Part shown: positions 43,709-53,039 of the stretch, piece by piece
Layout: each line of letters opens with the position of its first letter
How positions within the stretch are numbered: the stretch's first letter is position 1
From: Sphingomonas canadensis
GTDB lineage: Bacteria; Pseudomonadota; Alphaproteobacteria; Sphingomonadales; Sphingomonadaceae
Direction: 5' to 3'
Length of the DNA: 64,000 nucleotides
NCBI RefSeq assembly: GCF_026013525.1
Contig: NZ_JAPDRA010000001.1
Span: 124,001 to 188,000, forward strand
The notes under the pieces: generated by a model
What the model was told of the DNA's origin: nothing
Databases searched by the model: none
Seen by the model: the letters and a program-made list of their open reading frames with translations, nothing else
Position numbers and translations under genes: made by a program

Positions 43709-44823
43709 CGGAAGCGTTCCTTGGGGATATGGGTCACGCGGCACGCCAGATCGGCCTCGCCCGAGACCACGATGTAATGATCGCCCGCGTCCGCGATGCC
43801 GGTGGTGAAGACCACGGGCGTGGGCAGGTACATGCGATCGGCCAGCGGCGCGGTGAGCGCCGGGTTCGCCTCGATCAGCGGCTGGCTGTCCTCGATCCGA
43901 AGCGGCTTCGACGGGTCCTCACGATCGAGCAGCGCCCAGAAGGTGCGATAGACGCCCACCGCCTCGCGCCGCTCCACGCCGTGATAGAGCATCAGCCAGC
44001 CCTCGGGCGTCAGAATCGGCTGGGTGCCGCCGCCCAGCCGCGCGCTGACCGGCGTTCCCTTGCGCGCGCGGATGCCGGGCGTGTCGAGCGGACGCCAGTG
44101 CAGCGCATCGGGCGAGACCGCGAAATGGATCGCCGGCCCGCCCAGCCAGGGCGAATCCTCCGGATAGGCGAAATAGGCGTCGCCCAGCGGGCGGGTGAGA
44201 GCCATATATTTGCCGTGGGGCTTGCCCTCGAACAGGATCATGTCCTTGTTCTGGTGATCCAGCACCACCCCCAGCGGCTTGTAGTCGATGCCGTTCACCG
44301 AATGATACATGGCGGTACATTGGCGATCGGCGGAAACGCCGCAGGTCGTCATCCACCAGGTTCCGCCGACCAGGCTGATCCGCGCGTCCTCCACGCCATA
44401 TTCCTGATAGGAGGCGGATGGCGCGATCGCCTTGTCGTAATGCACCTTCACGATTTCGCGCGCGTCGCGCGTCACCTCGACCGGCAGCAGCCAGGAAAGC
44501 GAGGTGAGGCCATAGAGCCGCATGCCCGCGCCCTTCAGCGCGAAGGTGCGCGGATCGGCCATCTCGACGCCGGCCAGCCGGTGGCGGTCCAGCACATGGC
44601 CCTCGGGCGTCCAGCGGATCGTCTGCACCCAGTCGCCGTCCACCGGATCGGCCAGCGCCTCGGCCACGCGCACCATCAGCAGCAGATTGCCGTTGGGCAG
44701 CCGCGCGAGCCCGGGGTTGAAGGCGCCCAGCACGAAGGTGGGCGCGTCGATCGACCCGCGCAGCGGCGACTGCGCCAGATCGACGTCGCCGGGCGTGAAG
44801 ATCAGATAATCGTCAGCGGACAT
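43705..44823 (-). CDS. GH130-family glycoside phosphorylase-like protein
   Basis: A 372-aa five-bladed beta-propeller type protein of GH130. The FNPGLARLPNGN start, YGVEDARISLV and LMLYHGVE segments match phosphorylases that break beta-mannosides with phosphate. Its stop overlaps the GH13 gene (GTGA), so the two enzymes are co-translated and likely act on one glycan. The exact linkage specificity cannot be read. The chorismate mutase stop lies 36 nt upstream on the same strand. Confidence 0.85.
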   Translation of the reverse strand: MSADDYLIFTPGDVDLAQSPLRGSIDAPTFVLGAFNPGLARLPNGNLLLMVRVAEALADPVDGDWVQTIRWTPEGHVLDRHRLAGVEMADPRTFALKGAGMRLYGLTSLSWLLPVEVTRDAREIVKVHYDKAIAPSASYQEYGVEDARISLVGGTWWMTTCGVSADRQCTAMYHSVNGIDYKPLGVVLDHQNKDMILFEGKPHGKYMALTRPLGDAYFAYPEDSPWLGGPAIHFAVSPDALHWRPLDTPGIRARKGTPVSARLGGGTQPILTPEGWLMLYHGVERREAVGVYRTFWALLDREDPSKPLRIEDSQPLIEANPALTAPLADRMYLPTPVVFTTGIADAGDHYIVVSGEADLACRVTHIPKERFR

Positions 44824-44859
44824 GGTGCCGGCGCCCCGCCCGCTGCGATCCGGCGGGCA

Positions 44860-45150
44860 TCATGCGGCCCCCGCCCCCTGCATCCGCTCATGGTGGCGGA
44901 TCACCTCGTCGATGATGAAGCGCAGGAACTTCTCCGAGAACTCGGGATCGAGATCGGCGGACTTGGCCAGCGCGCGCAGGCGGGCGATCTGCGCCTCTTC
45001 GCGCCCCGGATCGGCGGGGGGAAGGCCCGATTCGGCCTTGTGGCGGCCCACCGCCTGGGTGACCTTGAACCGCTCCGCGAGCAGGAAAACGAGCGCGGCG
45101 TCGATATTGTCGATGCTCTGGCGGTAGCGATTCAGCGTCTCGTCCGGCAT
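44860..45150 (-). CDS. Chorismate mutase, AroQ type
   Basis: A 96-aa helical chorismate mutase (PF01817): MPDETLNRYRQSIDNIDAAL contains the first helix, RFKVTQAVGRHKAESGLP the catalytic Arg/Lys, and EKFLRFIIDEVIRHHE the C-terminal helix with Gln/Glu positions. It converts chorismate to prephenate for the dehydratase at 30592 and tyrosine synthesis. Monofunctional, cytoplasmic, no signal peptide. Upstream of the glycosidase pair but probably functionally unrelated. Confidence 0.9.
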   Translation of the reverse strand: MPDETLNRYRQSIDNIDAALVFLLAERFKVTQAVGRHKAESGLPPADPGREEAQIARLRALAKSADLDPEFSEKFLRFIIDEVIRHHERMQGAGAA

Positions 45151-45273
45151 GGCGCCTCTTTCGCCCGCGGCGCGACCGCGCGCAAGGGCCGGAATCGCGT
45201 TACCGGAATCGGCCGCCGCCGCCCCGCCCGCTCTTGCCTTTGCCGCCGCTTGGTTCCAGAGCGCCTCCTCATA

Positions 45274-46287
45274 ATGAGCGCCACGATCCACCGCCTGGGC
45301 AGCGAGCGCCCGCCTTCGCTTGAGCCGATGCTGGAGCTGGTGGCGCCCGACATGAACCTTGTGAACGCCGTCATCCTGGACCGGATGCAGTCGGACATTC
45401 CGCTGATCCCGGAACTGGCCGGCCACCTGATCGCGGGCGGCGGCAAGCGGATGCGGCCGATGCTGACGCTGGCGAGCGCGCGGCTGCTCGGCTATTCGGG
45501 CGCGCGCCACCACAAGCTGGCCGCCGCGGTGGAATTCATCCACACCGCCACGCTGCTGCACGACGATGTGGTCGACAGTTCGGACCTGCGCCGCGGCCGC
45601 CGCACCGCCAACATCATCTGGGGCAACCCGGCCAGCGTGCTGGTGGGCGACTTCCTGTTCAGCCGTTCGTTCGAGCTGATGGTGGAGGACGGCAGCCTGA
45701 AGGTGCTGAAGATCCTGTCCAACGCCAGCGCGGTGATCGCCGAGGGCGAGGTGAACCAGCTCACCGCCACGCGCCGGATCGATCTGGGCGAGGAACGCTA
45801 TCTGGAGATCATCGGCGCCAAGACCGCCGCGCTGTTCGCCGCCGCCTGCCGCATCGCCGCCGTGGTGGCGGAGCGGCCCGAGGCGGACGAGCTGGCGCTC
45901 GACGCCTATGGCCGCAACCTGGGCATCGCCTTCCAGCTTGTCGACGACGCGATCGACTATGTCTCCGACGCCGGCACGATGGGCAAGGACGCCGGCGACG
46001 ATTTCCGGGAGGGCAAGATGACCCTGCCCGTGATCCTGGCCTATGCCCGCGGCAGCGACAGCGAGCGCGTGTTCTGGCAGGAGGCCGTCTCCGGCCGCCG
46101 CGCCGCCGACACCGATTTCGCCGAGGCGGTACGGCTGATCCGCGCCACCCGCGCGGTGGACGACACACTGGCCCGCGCGCGCCATTACGGCCAGCGCGCG
46201 ATCGACGCGATCGGCGGCTTCCCCAACGGCGCGGCCAAGGACGCGATGGTCGAGGCGGTCGAGTTCGCCGTCGCCCGCGCCTATTGA
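45274..46287 (+). CDS. Trans-polyprenyl diphosphate synthase (ubiquinone side chain)
   Basis: A 337-aa prenyltransferase. The first Asp-rich motif is LLHDDVVDSSD and the second QLVDDAIDY; GGGKRMRPML is the substrate loop. Long-chain members make the octaprenyl or decaprenyl tail of ubiquinone by adding isopentenyl units. In sphingomonads decaprenyl is expected, but length cannot be read from sequence. ATG 45274 is chosen as the family start. Confidence 0.93.
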   Translation: MSATIHRLGSERPPSLEPMLELVAPDMNLVNAVILDRMQSDIPLIPELAGHLIAGGGKRMRPMLTLASARLLGYSGARHHKLAAAVEFIHTATLLHDDVVDSSDLRRGRRTANIIWGNPASVLVGDFLFSRSFELMVEDGSLKVLKILSNASAVIAEGEVNQLTATRRIDLGEERYLEIIGAKTAALFAAACRIAAVVAERPEADELALDAYGRNLGIAFQLVDDAIDYVSDAGTMGKDAGDDFREGKMTLPVILAYARGSDSERVFWQEAVSGRRAADTDFAEAVRLIRATRAVDDTLARARHYGQRAIDAIGGFPNGAAKDAMVEAVEFAVARAY

Positions 46288-46291
46288 GCGC

Positions 46292-46594
46292 TTGGACAGC
46301 GGCGGCTCACTCGAACGCGATCCGCTGACCGGCAGGCCGCTGGCGCCCAGGGGGTGGCGGATCGCGCGCATGCTCGTAACGGCGGTGCGGATGATCGGGC
46401 TCGTGCTGCTCGCCATCGGCATCGCGATGCAGCTTTCGGGCAGCGCCAACGCCAAGGCGCTCTACGCCGCCGCCGCGATGGTGCTGGCCTATGCGCAGTT
46501 CCGCGCGTTCTTCCTGCGCCAGACGCAGCGCCGCTTCGAACGCATCATCGCCGCGCACGAACGGGATGAAGCGAACGGCAGCCAGCCAGCCTGA
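46292..46594 (+). CDS. Small two-helix membrane protein
   Basis: About 100 aa with two predicted helices (LVTAVRMIGLVLLAIGIAMQ and ALYAAAAMVLAYAQFRAFFL) and a charged tail. TTG at 46292 follows the polyprenyl synthase by 4 nt; ATG 46370 would give a shorter protein, so the start is uncertain. Function unknown; likely co-transcribed with the synthase gene. Confidence 0.6.
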   Translation: MDSGGSLERDPLTGRPLAPRGWRIARMLVTAVRMIGLVLLAIGIAMQLSGSANAKALYAAAAMVLAYAQFRAFFLRQTQRRFERIIAAHERDEANGSQPA

Positions 46595-46598
46595 GCCC

Positions 46599-47960
46599 CT
46601 AATCCCCCGCCGGCAGCCGCCATTCGACGCGCAGGCCAGGGCCGGCATCGGCGAAGCGCACTTCCGACCCGTGGAGCGCCGCCACGCTGGTCACCAGCGC
46701 CAGCCCCAGGCCGAAGCCAGGCACCTGTTCCGTCCCCGGCGCGCGGAAGAAGCGTTCGCCCAGCTTGCCCTCCAGTTCGGGCGGCACGCCAGGCCCGTTG
46801 TCGGCGATGCCCAGCAGCGCTTGCCCGCCCTCGCGCGCCAGCGTCACCGCGATGCGCCCGCCGCGCGGGGTGAACTTGGCGGCATTGTCGATCAGGTTGC
46901 TCACCGCCTGGAACAACAGATCCGGATCGCCGGTCACCGCGATGCCGGGGGCGATTGCGGTCTCCAGCGTCAGCGCGCGCTCTTCCGCCTGGGGGGCGTG
47001 ATATTCGGCGGCGTCGGCCACCAGCGCGCTGAGATCCAGCGGGCGCAACGCCGCGCGCGGCCGCGAAGCCTCGATACCCGAGATGCGCAGCACGCCATCG
47101 AACATCCGCGCCAGCCGCTCCGCCTCCTCCTGCGCGCGCGCGACCAGCGCCGGGGCGCGATCGGGCGGCGCACAGGCCAGCTCGGCCAGCTCCGCCTGCA
47201 GCCGGGCGAGCGGCGTGCGCAGTTCGTGCGCCACGCTGTCCGACACGCGGCGCACCGCCTCCAGCGATGCCTCGATCCGGTCGAGCATCGCGTTTAGCGT
47301 CGCCGCCAGCCGGTCCATGTCGTCGCGGTTGCCGCGTTCGGGGATGCGGCCCGAAAGATCGCCGGCCATCACGCGGTGCGCGGCCGCGGTCATCGCCTCG
47401 ATCTGGCGGCCGATCGACCGGCTGAGCAGCGCGCCGCCCGCGATCACCAGCAGCAGCACCGCCGGGACGCCCCAGGCCATCGCGTTGCGGATGACGTCGC
47501 CGATCTTGTCATATTCCTCGATGTCGCGGCCGATCAGCATCCGCATGCCGCCCGCCAGCGGCAGATCGAGCACCAGCGCCTCGTGATCGTCCTCGTCGCC
47601 GTCGCGATAGATGTCCGCCTCGATCCGCAGCCATCGCGCGTCGGACGCGGCGGGCCAGCTCGGCAGGTTGGTGGTCAGCACATGGCCGTCGGCCGCGATC
47701 AGCGCGTGATAGGCGAGTGAGGCCGCGCCGGGCTCCGCCGCCCGCACGCGCAGCGCCTGCGCCAGCGCCTGCGGCCCGCGCGCGGCGAACAACCGCTCAT
47801 ATTGATGCGCCTCGGCCTCCACCTCATGCTCGATCGATTCGATCGGGCGGTGGATGCTGATCCAGTAGAAGGAGCCGAGCAGGATCGACAGCGATACGGT
47901 GAACAGCACCGCATAGAGCAGTGCCAGCCGGAACGAGAAGCTGGTGAGCAGCCGGCTCAT
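46599..47960 (-). CDS. Sensor histidine kinase (OmpR-family partner)
   Basis: A 453-aa inner-membrane kinase: TM1 about 11-33, periplasmic sensor with an acidic GDEDDHE segment (121-127), TM2 about 162-181, HAMP, H-box DSVAHELRTPLARL (His245), N-box NLIDNAAKF and G-boxes IADNGPGVP and GFGLGLAL. It phosphorylates the adjacent regulator, with which it overlaps by ATGA. The signal is unknown; the acidic loop could bind a cation. Confidence 0.94.
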   Translation of the reverse strand: MSRLLTSFSFRLALLYAVLFTVSLSILLGSFYWISIHRPIESIEHEVEAEAHQYERLFAARGPQALAQALRVRAAEPGAASLAYHALIAADGHVLTTNLPSWPAASDARWLRIEADIYRDGDEDDHEALVLDLPLAGGMRMLIGRDIEEYDKIGDVIRNAMAWGVPAVLLLVIAGGALLSRSIGRQIEAMTAAAHRVMAGDLSGRIPERGNRDDMDRLAATLNAMLDRIEASLEAVRRVSDSVAHELRTPLARLQAELAELACAPPDRAPALVARAQEEAERLARMFDGVLRISGIEASRPRAALRPLDLSALVADAAEYHAPQAEERALTLETAIAPGIAVTGDPDLLFQAVSNLIDNAAKFTPRGGRIAVTLAREGGQALLGIADNGPGVPPELEGKLGERFFRAPGTEQVPGFGLGLALVTSVAALHGSEVRFADAGPGLRVEWRLPAGD

Positions 47961-48631
47961 CCCGTTCGCAGCCGGTAGCCCGATCCGCGCACGGTTTCGA
48001 TCAGCATATCGTCGAACCCGCGTTCGATCTTCTGGCGCAGGCGGCTGACATGCTGGTCGATCACATTGGTCTGCGGATCGAAATGATAGTCCCAGACATG
48101 CTCCAGCAGCATGGATCGCGTGACCACCCGGCCCGCGTTGCGCGCAAGATATTCGAGGATGCGGAACTCGCGCGCGGTCAGCTCGATCCGCTGCCCGGCA
48201 CGGCGCACGATGCGCGCGGCGATATCGATCTCCAGCGGGCCGATGCGCAGCTCGGTGGCGGGCGGGGCCGCGGCGGGGCGCCTGCCCAGCGCCTCCACCC
48301 GCGCCAGCAGCTCGGTGAGCGCGAAGGGCTTGGTGAGATAATCGTCACCGCCCGCGCGCAGCCCCTTCACCCGCTCGTCGATCGCCCCCAGCGCGCTCAG
48401 GATCAGCACGGGGGTGGTGTCGCCCGTCGCGCGGATCGTCTGCAGCACGCTGAGCCCGTCCACATTGGGCAGCATGCGATCGAGCACGATCACGTCGAAC
48501 TGTTCGGAACTGGCGAGCGCCAGCCCCGCAGCGCCGTCCGCCGCGCGCGCGGCAAGATGCCCTTCCTCGCGCAACCCCTTGTCGACGAAGTCGGCGACGC
48601 GGTCGTCATCCTCGATCAGCAGCACCCGCAT
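47957..48631 (-). CDS. OmpR-family response regulator
   Basis: A 224-aa receiver plus winged-helix protein. DD at 9-10, phospho-acceptor in VIVLDRMLPNVDG, Lys in YLTKPFAL, and a C-terminal OmpR/PhoB helix (AREFRILEYLARNAGRVVTR) are visible. Start 48631 is chosen as the family N-terminus MRVLLIEDD. It overlaps its kinase gene. A 44-aa membrane gene is read divergently from the same 122-nt region and may be its target. Confidence 0.94.
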   Translation of the reverse strand: MRVLLIEDDDRVADFVDKGLREEGHLAARAADGAAGLALASSEQFDVIVLDRMLPNVDGLSVLQTIRATGDTTPVLILSALGAIDERVKGLRAGGDDYLTKPFALTELLARVEALGRRPAAAPPATELRIGPLEIDIAARIVRRAGQRIELTAREFRILEYLARNAGRVVTRSMLLEHVWDYHFDPQTNVIDQHVSRLRQKIERGFDDMLIETVRGSGYRLRTG

Positions 48632-48753
48632 GGGCAGCCTATGTGCCAGCCACCGCCGGATTTCGATAGCCGGGCGCGAACATGGCGGGAAACAAATGTT
48701 ACTGTCATCGAACTGCGACATGACCGTGCCATTGGCGCCGCCAAGGAGATGTC

Positions 48754-48888
48754 ATGTCCATGCGAACCGAGCGTAACCGGAGCCACGAGATGAAGTCGGG
48801 CAAGCCCTGCTTCGCGCTGTTCGTCGGCCTGCTGCTGTGGGGCATGCGCAACGCCGAGACCCCGGCGGGCGAGCCCCGCCACGGCTGA
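48754..48888 (+). CDS. 44-aa membrane microprotein
   Basis: A short gene beginning MSMRTERNRSHEMK with one hydrophobic segment, PCFALFVGLLLWGM (about 18-31), and an AETPAGEP tail. AAGGAGA lies 5 nt before the ATG, one of the best SD sequences in the window. It is divergent from the response regulator, an arrangement often seen for small membrane modulators of two-component systems. Homologues were not checked. Confidence 0.6.
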   Translation: MSMRTERNRSHEMKSGKPCFALFVGLLLWGMRNAETPAGEPRHG

Positions 48889-48953
48889 TCCGCCGCCGCG
48901 GCGCGCGCCGGGCGGCGTGCGCGCGGCCGTGAAATATGCCAAGGCCGCCGCGC

Positions 48954-51434
48954 ATGAGCGGCCTTCCCATCCTTGCCATATTGCCGGACCTGCTCGCCGC
49001 GCTGAACGCGGGCGGCTCCGCCGTGCTCGTCGCCCCGCCCGGCGCGGGCAAGACGACGGCGGTGGCGCCCGCGCTGCTGGGCGAAGAATGGTGTACCGGC
49101 GAGGTGCTGCTGCTCTCGCCCCGCCGCCTGGCCGCGCGCGCCGCCGCCGAGCGGATGGCCGCGCTGGCGGACGAGCCGGTGGGCCGGACCTATGGCTATG
49201 CCACCCGGATGGACAGCAAGCGATCCGCCGCGACGCGCGTGACCGTGCTGACAGAGGGCATCTTCGTGAACCGGATCCAGGCGGACCCGGAGCTTTCGGG
49301 CGTGTCCGCCGTGCTGTTCGACGAGGTGCATGAGCGCAGCCTGGACAGCGATTTCGGCCTGGCGCTGGCGCTCGACGCGCAGGCGGCGCTACGCCCGGAC
49401 CTGCGCGTCCTGGCGATGTCAGCCACGCTGGACGGCGCCCGCTTCTCCGCGCTGATGGCAGGGGAAACCGGAGCCGCCGCCCCGGTGATCGAGAGCGAGG
49501 GGCGCAGCCACCCGCTGGAGCTGCGCCACATCGGCCGCGCGGCAGAGGCGCGGATCGAGGATTCGATGGCCGCCGCGATCCGCCAGGCGCTGCGAGAGGC
49601 CGACGGCGGCGTGCTCGCCTTCCTGCCCGGCGTGGCCGAGATCGAGCGCACCGCCGAGCGGATCGGCGAGGTTCCCGGCGCCGTGCTCCACAAGCTCCAC
49701 GGCAGCCTGGAGCCCGCCGCCCAGCGCGCGGCGATCGCCCCCGATCCCGCCGGGCGGCGCAAGATCGTGCTGGCCACATCGATCGCGGAGACGTCGCTGA
49801 CGCTGGACGGCATCCGCGTGGTGGTCGATTCGGGGCTGGCGCGGCGCCCGCGCTACGATCGCGCGGCGGGGATGACTCGGCTGGTGACCGAACGCGCGAG
49901 CCACGCCGCCGTGACCCAGCGCGCCGGCCGCGCCGCGCGCCAGGGGCCGGGCGTGGCCTATCGCCTGTGGGAGGCCGCCGCCACCGCCGGCCTGCCCCGG
50001 TTCGACCCGCCCGAGATGCTGGAGGCGGACCTCTCCGCGCTGACGCTCGACTGCGCCTTGTGGGGCGTGGCCGATCCACGGGCGCTGCGCTGGCTCGATC
50101 CCCCGCCCGAAGCGGCGGTGCAGGAAGCGCGCGCGCGGCTGGCGGCGCTGGAGGCGATCGACGGCGACGGCCGCCCCACGGCGCACGGCAAGGCGATCGC
50201 CGCGCTGCCCCTGCCTCCGCGGCTGGGCCATATGCTGGTGCGCGCGGGCGAGCGCGGGCTGGCGCGCACCGCCGCCGAGGTGGCCGTGCTGCTCGGCGAG
50301 CGCGGGCTGGGCGGCAACGACGCCGACCTGGAGCTCAGGCTGCGGCGCTGGCGGGGCGAGCGCGGCCAGCGCGCGGAGAACGCCCGGCGGCTGGCCGAAC
50401 GCTGGCGCAAGCTGGTCCCCGGCTCGGCTGCCGAAGACGGCGGCGGCGGCGGCGAGGAAACCGCTACCTGCATCGCGCTCGCCTTCCCGGATCGCATCGC
50501 CAGGCGGCGCGACGGCAGCGGCGAGACCTGGGCTTCGGCGGGCGGGCGTGGCTTCCGCCTCGATCCTTCCTCCAGCCTGGCCCGCGCCGAATGGCTGGCG
50601 GTGGCGGAGACCCAGGGCATGGCGGCAGGCGCGCGCATCCTTTCCGCCGCGCAGATCGACGCCGCGACGGTGGAGGCGCTGTTCGGCCACCGTATCGAGA
50701 CGCGCCGCAGCGTGGCCTTCGATCCCGCCACCGGCGCGGTGAAGGCCGAGCGCGAGCGGCGGCTGGGCGCGATCCGCCTGTCGGGCGGCCCCGATTCGGC
50801 AGCGAGCGCGGCGGAGATCGAGGCCGCGCTGCTGGAGGGCGTGCGCACGCACGGGCTGGCGCTGCTCCCCTGGTCCGAAGGGGCGGCGGCGCTGCGGACG
50901 CGATCCGCCTTCGCGGCAAAGCATGGCGGGGGTGACGATGCGCTTTCGGACGCGGCGTTGGTGGCACGGCTCGACGAATGGCTGCCGCCGCTGCTCGCGG
51001 GCAAGCGCCGGCTCGACGCGATCGCGGCCGAGGCGCTGACCCATGCGCTGGAGGGGCTGATCGGCTGGGACGCGATGCGCGCACTCGACCGTATCGCGCC
51101 CGCCCGGATGGAGACGCCCGCAGGGTCCAGCCACGCGATCGACTATGGCGCCGAGGGCGGCCCCACCGTGGAGGTGCGCGTGCAGGCGCTGTTCGGGCTT
51201 TCCGAACATCCGATGGCGGGCGGCGTGCCGATCGTCCTCAGCCTCACCTCGCCCGCCGGCCGCCCGATCCAGACGACGCGCGACCTGCCCGGCTTCTGGA
51301 AGGGGAGCTGGGCCGCGGTGGCGAAGGAGATGCGCGGGCGATACCCCAAACATCCCTGGCCCGACGATCCCGCAAGCGCATCCGCGACGCTCAGGACAAA
51401 GAAAGCCGACGCAAGGGGCGCAGGCCCGCGCTAG
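48954..51434 (+). CDS. hrpB: ATP-dependent helicase HrpB
   Basis: An 826-aa DExH-box helicase. Walker A is APPGAGKTT, the box DEVHERS, motif III LAMSATLD, motif VI TQRAGRAARQGPG. After the helicase core come the HA2-like and HrpB C-terminal regions, including ARIL and HPMAGGVPI near the end. HrpB is a putative RNA helicase in bacteria with unclear substrate. ATG 48954 is chosen; ATG 48936 is the alternative. Confidence 0.95.
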   Translation: MSGLPILAILPDLLAALNAGGSAVLVAPPGAGKTTAVAPALLGEEWCTGEVLLLSPRRLAARAAAERMAALADEPVGRTYGYATRMDSKRSAATRVTVLTEGIFVNRIQADPELSGVSAVLFDEVHERSLDSDFGLALALDAQAALRPDLRVLAMSATLDGARFSALMAGETGAAAPVIESEGRSHPLELRHIGRAAEARIEDSMAAAIRQALREADGGVLAFLPGVAEIERTAERIGEVPGAVLHKLHGSLEPAAQRAAIAPDPAGRRKIVLATSIAETSLTLDGIRVVVDSGLARRPRYDRAAGMTRLVTERASHAAVTQRAGRAARQGPGVAYRLWEAAATAGLPRFDPPEMLEADLSALTLDCALWGVADPRALRWLDPPPEAAVQEARARLAALEAIDGDGRPTAHGKAIAALPLPPRLGHMLVRAGERGLARTAAEVAVLLGERGLGGNDADLELRLRRWRGERGQRAENARRLAERWRKLVPGSAAEDGGGGGEETATCIALAFPDRIARRRDGSGETWASAGGRGFRLDPSSSLARAEWLAVAETQGMAAGARILSAAQIDAATVEALFGHRIETRRSVAFDPATGAVKAERERRLGAIRLSGGPDSAASAAEIEAALLEGVRTHGLALLPWSEGAAALRTRSAFAAKHGGGDDALSDAALVARLDEWLPPLLAGKRRLDAIAAEALTHALEGLIGWDAMRALDRIAPARMETPAGSSHAIDYGAEGGPTVEVRVQALFGLSEHPMAGGVPIVLSLTSPAGRPIQTTRDLPGFWKGSWAAVAKEMRGRYPKHPWPDDPASASATLRTKKADARGAGPR

Positions 51435-51498
51435 GATTTCCCTCGTATTAGGCGGTGCCGATTGCGCCGAAGGCGGACAGACTCTAGAGGATTCGCCC

Positions 51499-51780
51499 AT
51501 GAAGACCGCCCGCATCTATCAGCGCCCGAAGAACGCGATGCAGTCCGGACGCGCGCTCACCGGCCAGTGGATCATCGAGTTCGAACCGGCCGAGCCGCAG
51601 CGCGCCGATCCGCTCACCGGCTGGGCGGGATCGGGCGACACCCAGGCGCAGCTTCGCCTGCGATTCCCCACGCTGGAAGCCGCCAAGGCCTATGCCGAGC
51701 GCGAAGGCGTGGCCTATCACGTCGTCCCCGCGCCCGATCGCAAGCTCAAGCTCCAGGCCTACGCCGACAATTTCCGGTAG
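51499..51780 (+). CDS. NDUFS4-like accessory subunit of respiratory complex I
   Basis: A 93-aa protein of the ETC complex I conserved region family (PF04800), the homologue of mitochondrial NDUFS4/AQDQ. MKTARIYQRPKNAMQSG at the N-terminus and GWAGSGDTQAQLRLRFPTLE are characteristic. It stabilises the NADH module. It is a marker of alphaproteobacteria. It stands alone here, 64 nt after hrpB. Confidence 0.93.
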   Translation: MKTARIYQRPKNAMQSGRALTGQWIIEFEPAEPQRADPLTGWAGSGDTQAQLRLRFPTLEAAKAYAEREGVAYHVVPAPDRKLKLQAYADNFR

Positions 51781-51794
51781 GACCGGGCCGCCCC

Positions 51795-51831
51795 ATCCTC
51801 GCCCGCCGGGGGGAGGATCGAGCGAAGCTCA
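51795..51831. repeat. Hairpin between convergent genes
   Basis: ATCCTC and GAGGAT form a stem around CCCGCCGGGG, followed by GAGCGAAGCTC. It lies between the complex I subunit (plus) and the Nudix gene (minus); it may stabilise both ends. No T-run. Confidence 0.4.
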
Positions 51832-52359
51832 GCCCAGCAGTACCTGCGCCAGCGGCAGCAGCATGCGGACGTCGATCGCGACGCCCTCGGCGCGCTTCTC
51901 GGCCACGAAGGCGCTCACGCCCGCCAGCGGCACGCGGTGGACGGTGATGTCCTCGCCCGCCACGCCGCCGCCTTCGCCCACGCGCCGCACGCCATGCGCG
52001 CGCACCAGCGTGAAGCTTTCGGAGACCATGCCGGGCGAGCTGAAATATTCGCCGAGCAGCTCCACCCGCTCAGCGGTGTGGCCGGTTTCCTCTTCCAGCT
52101 CGCGGATCGCGGCCAGCTCCACCGTGTCGCCCTCATGCTCGTCGCCGATCAGCCCGGCGGGCAGCTCCAGGCAGCGGCGGCCCAGCGGCACGCGATACTG
52201 CTCGACCATCAGCAGGTGCCCCTCGGCGTCCACCGCCACGATCACGGCGGCCCGGATGCCCCGCGCGCGGGCGACATATTCCCACCGGCCCTGCCGCTTG
52301 GCGACGATCCACTTGCCTTCCCAGGGCGTCTCTACCGGTGCGTCGGCGTCGGGCGTCAT
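51829..52359 (-). CDS. Nudix hydrolase (ADP-ribose pyrophosphatase-like)
   Basis: A 176-aa Nudix enzyme: LELPAGLIGDEHEGDTVELA precedes the box, AIRELEEETGH. The PAGLI motif and the DLVRAH-like segment match ADP-ribose pyrophosphatases of the NudF type. It is the last gene of the lemA-TPM operon, with an ATGA overlap. Confidence 0.88.
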   Translation of the reverse strand: MTPDADAPVETPWEGKWIVAKRQGRWEYVARARGIRAAVIVAVDAEGHLLMVEQYRVPLGRRCLELPAGLIGDEHEGDTVELAAIRELEEETGHTAERVELLGEYFSSPGMVSESFTLVRAHGVRRVGEGGGVAGEDITVHRVPLAGVSAFVAEKRAEGVAIDVRMLLPLAQVLLG

Positions 52360-53039
52360 AGTTCGATCAGCCTGTCGGGAAGCTCGTTGATATCGTCCCC
52401 GGTCTTGGGGAAATGCTCGGCCAGGATGCTGCCCATCATCGTCACGGCTTCGGCCATGCCGGCCGCCGGATCGCCTGCGCGCACCTGATCGATCAGCGCC
52501 GCCATCGCCTCGCCCCAGCGTTCGGGCGCGACCTTCGAATGGATCGCCTCGTCCGCGATGATCTCCGCGCGGTGCTCGCGCAGCGACAGATAGAGCAGCA
52601 CGCCGACACGCCCCACGGTCCGCTTTTCCGCGCTGGTGCGGAAGAACTGGAGCGCGCGGCGGCGCACCCGCCGCGTCTTGGTGGCACCGGGCGTCAGCAG
52701 CATGCGCAACGGCATCCAGGCCAGGCCATAGCGCACGATCAGGAAGACGATCGTCTGGCCGATCGCCAGCAGGAACAGCGCGGTGGGCAGCACGCTCTCC
52801 TCGCTGTGCCAGCCGCCGCCGAACCAGGCGAGCTTCATGTCGATCAGCCCGGGGAACACCGCGGCCGCGACGATCAGCAACAGCATCGCGCCGATCGCAT
52901 AGTGCAGCCCGACGTCATGATAGCTGTCCGAACGGCCGGCGACGATCGTCACGATCTCGCCGTCGGTGGTTTCCTCGGCCGCGGCCACCGCGGCGGTGAC
53001 CTGCGCATGTTGTTCGGGCGTGAAGCGAAATCCTGCCAT
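52356..53039 (-). CDS. TPM-domain membrane protein
   Basis: About 227 aa. A TPM_phosphatase-type domain (TLP18.3/Psb32 family: EETTDGEIVTIVAGRS, then RAEIIADEAIHSKV) is interrupted by two or three membrane helices (AIGAMLLLIVAAAVFPGL; ALFLLAIGQTIVFLIV). Start 53039 shares its A with the stop of the preceding gene. Probably acts with the paralogue upstream and LemA. Confidence 0.85.
   Translation of the reverse strand: MAGFRFTPEQHAQVTAAVAAAEETTDGEIVTIVAGRSDSYHDVGLHYAIGAMLLLIVAAAVFPGLIDMKLAWFGGGWHSEESVLPTALFLLAIGQTIVFLIVRYGLAWMPLRMLLTPGATKTRRVRRRALQFFRTSAEKRTVGRVGVLLYLSLREHRAEIIADEAIHSKVAPERWGEAMAALIDQVRAGDPAAGMAEAVTMMGSILAEHFPKTGDDINELPDRLIEL

Noticed and set aside
48954-51434. HrpB and the 18799 helicase as parts of a defence system
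   Set aside because: Both are common housekeeping families and have no nuclease, sensor or toxin partners of known defence systems, apart from the repair exonuclease.
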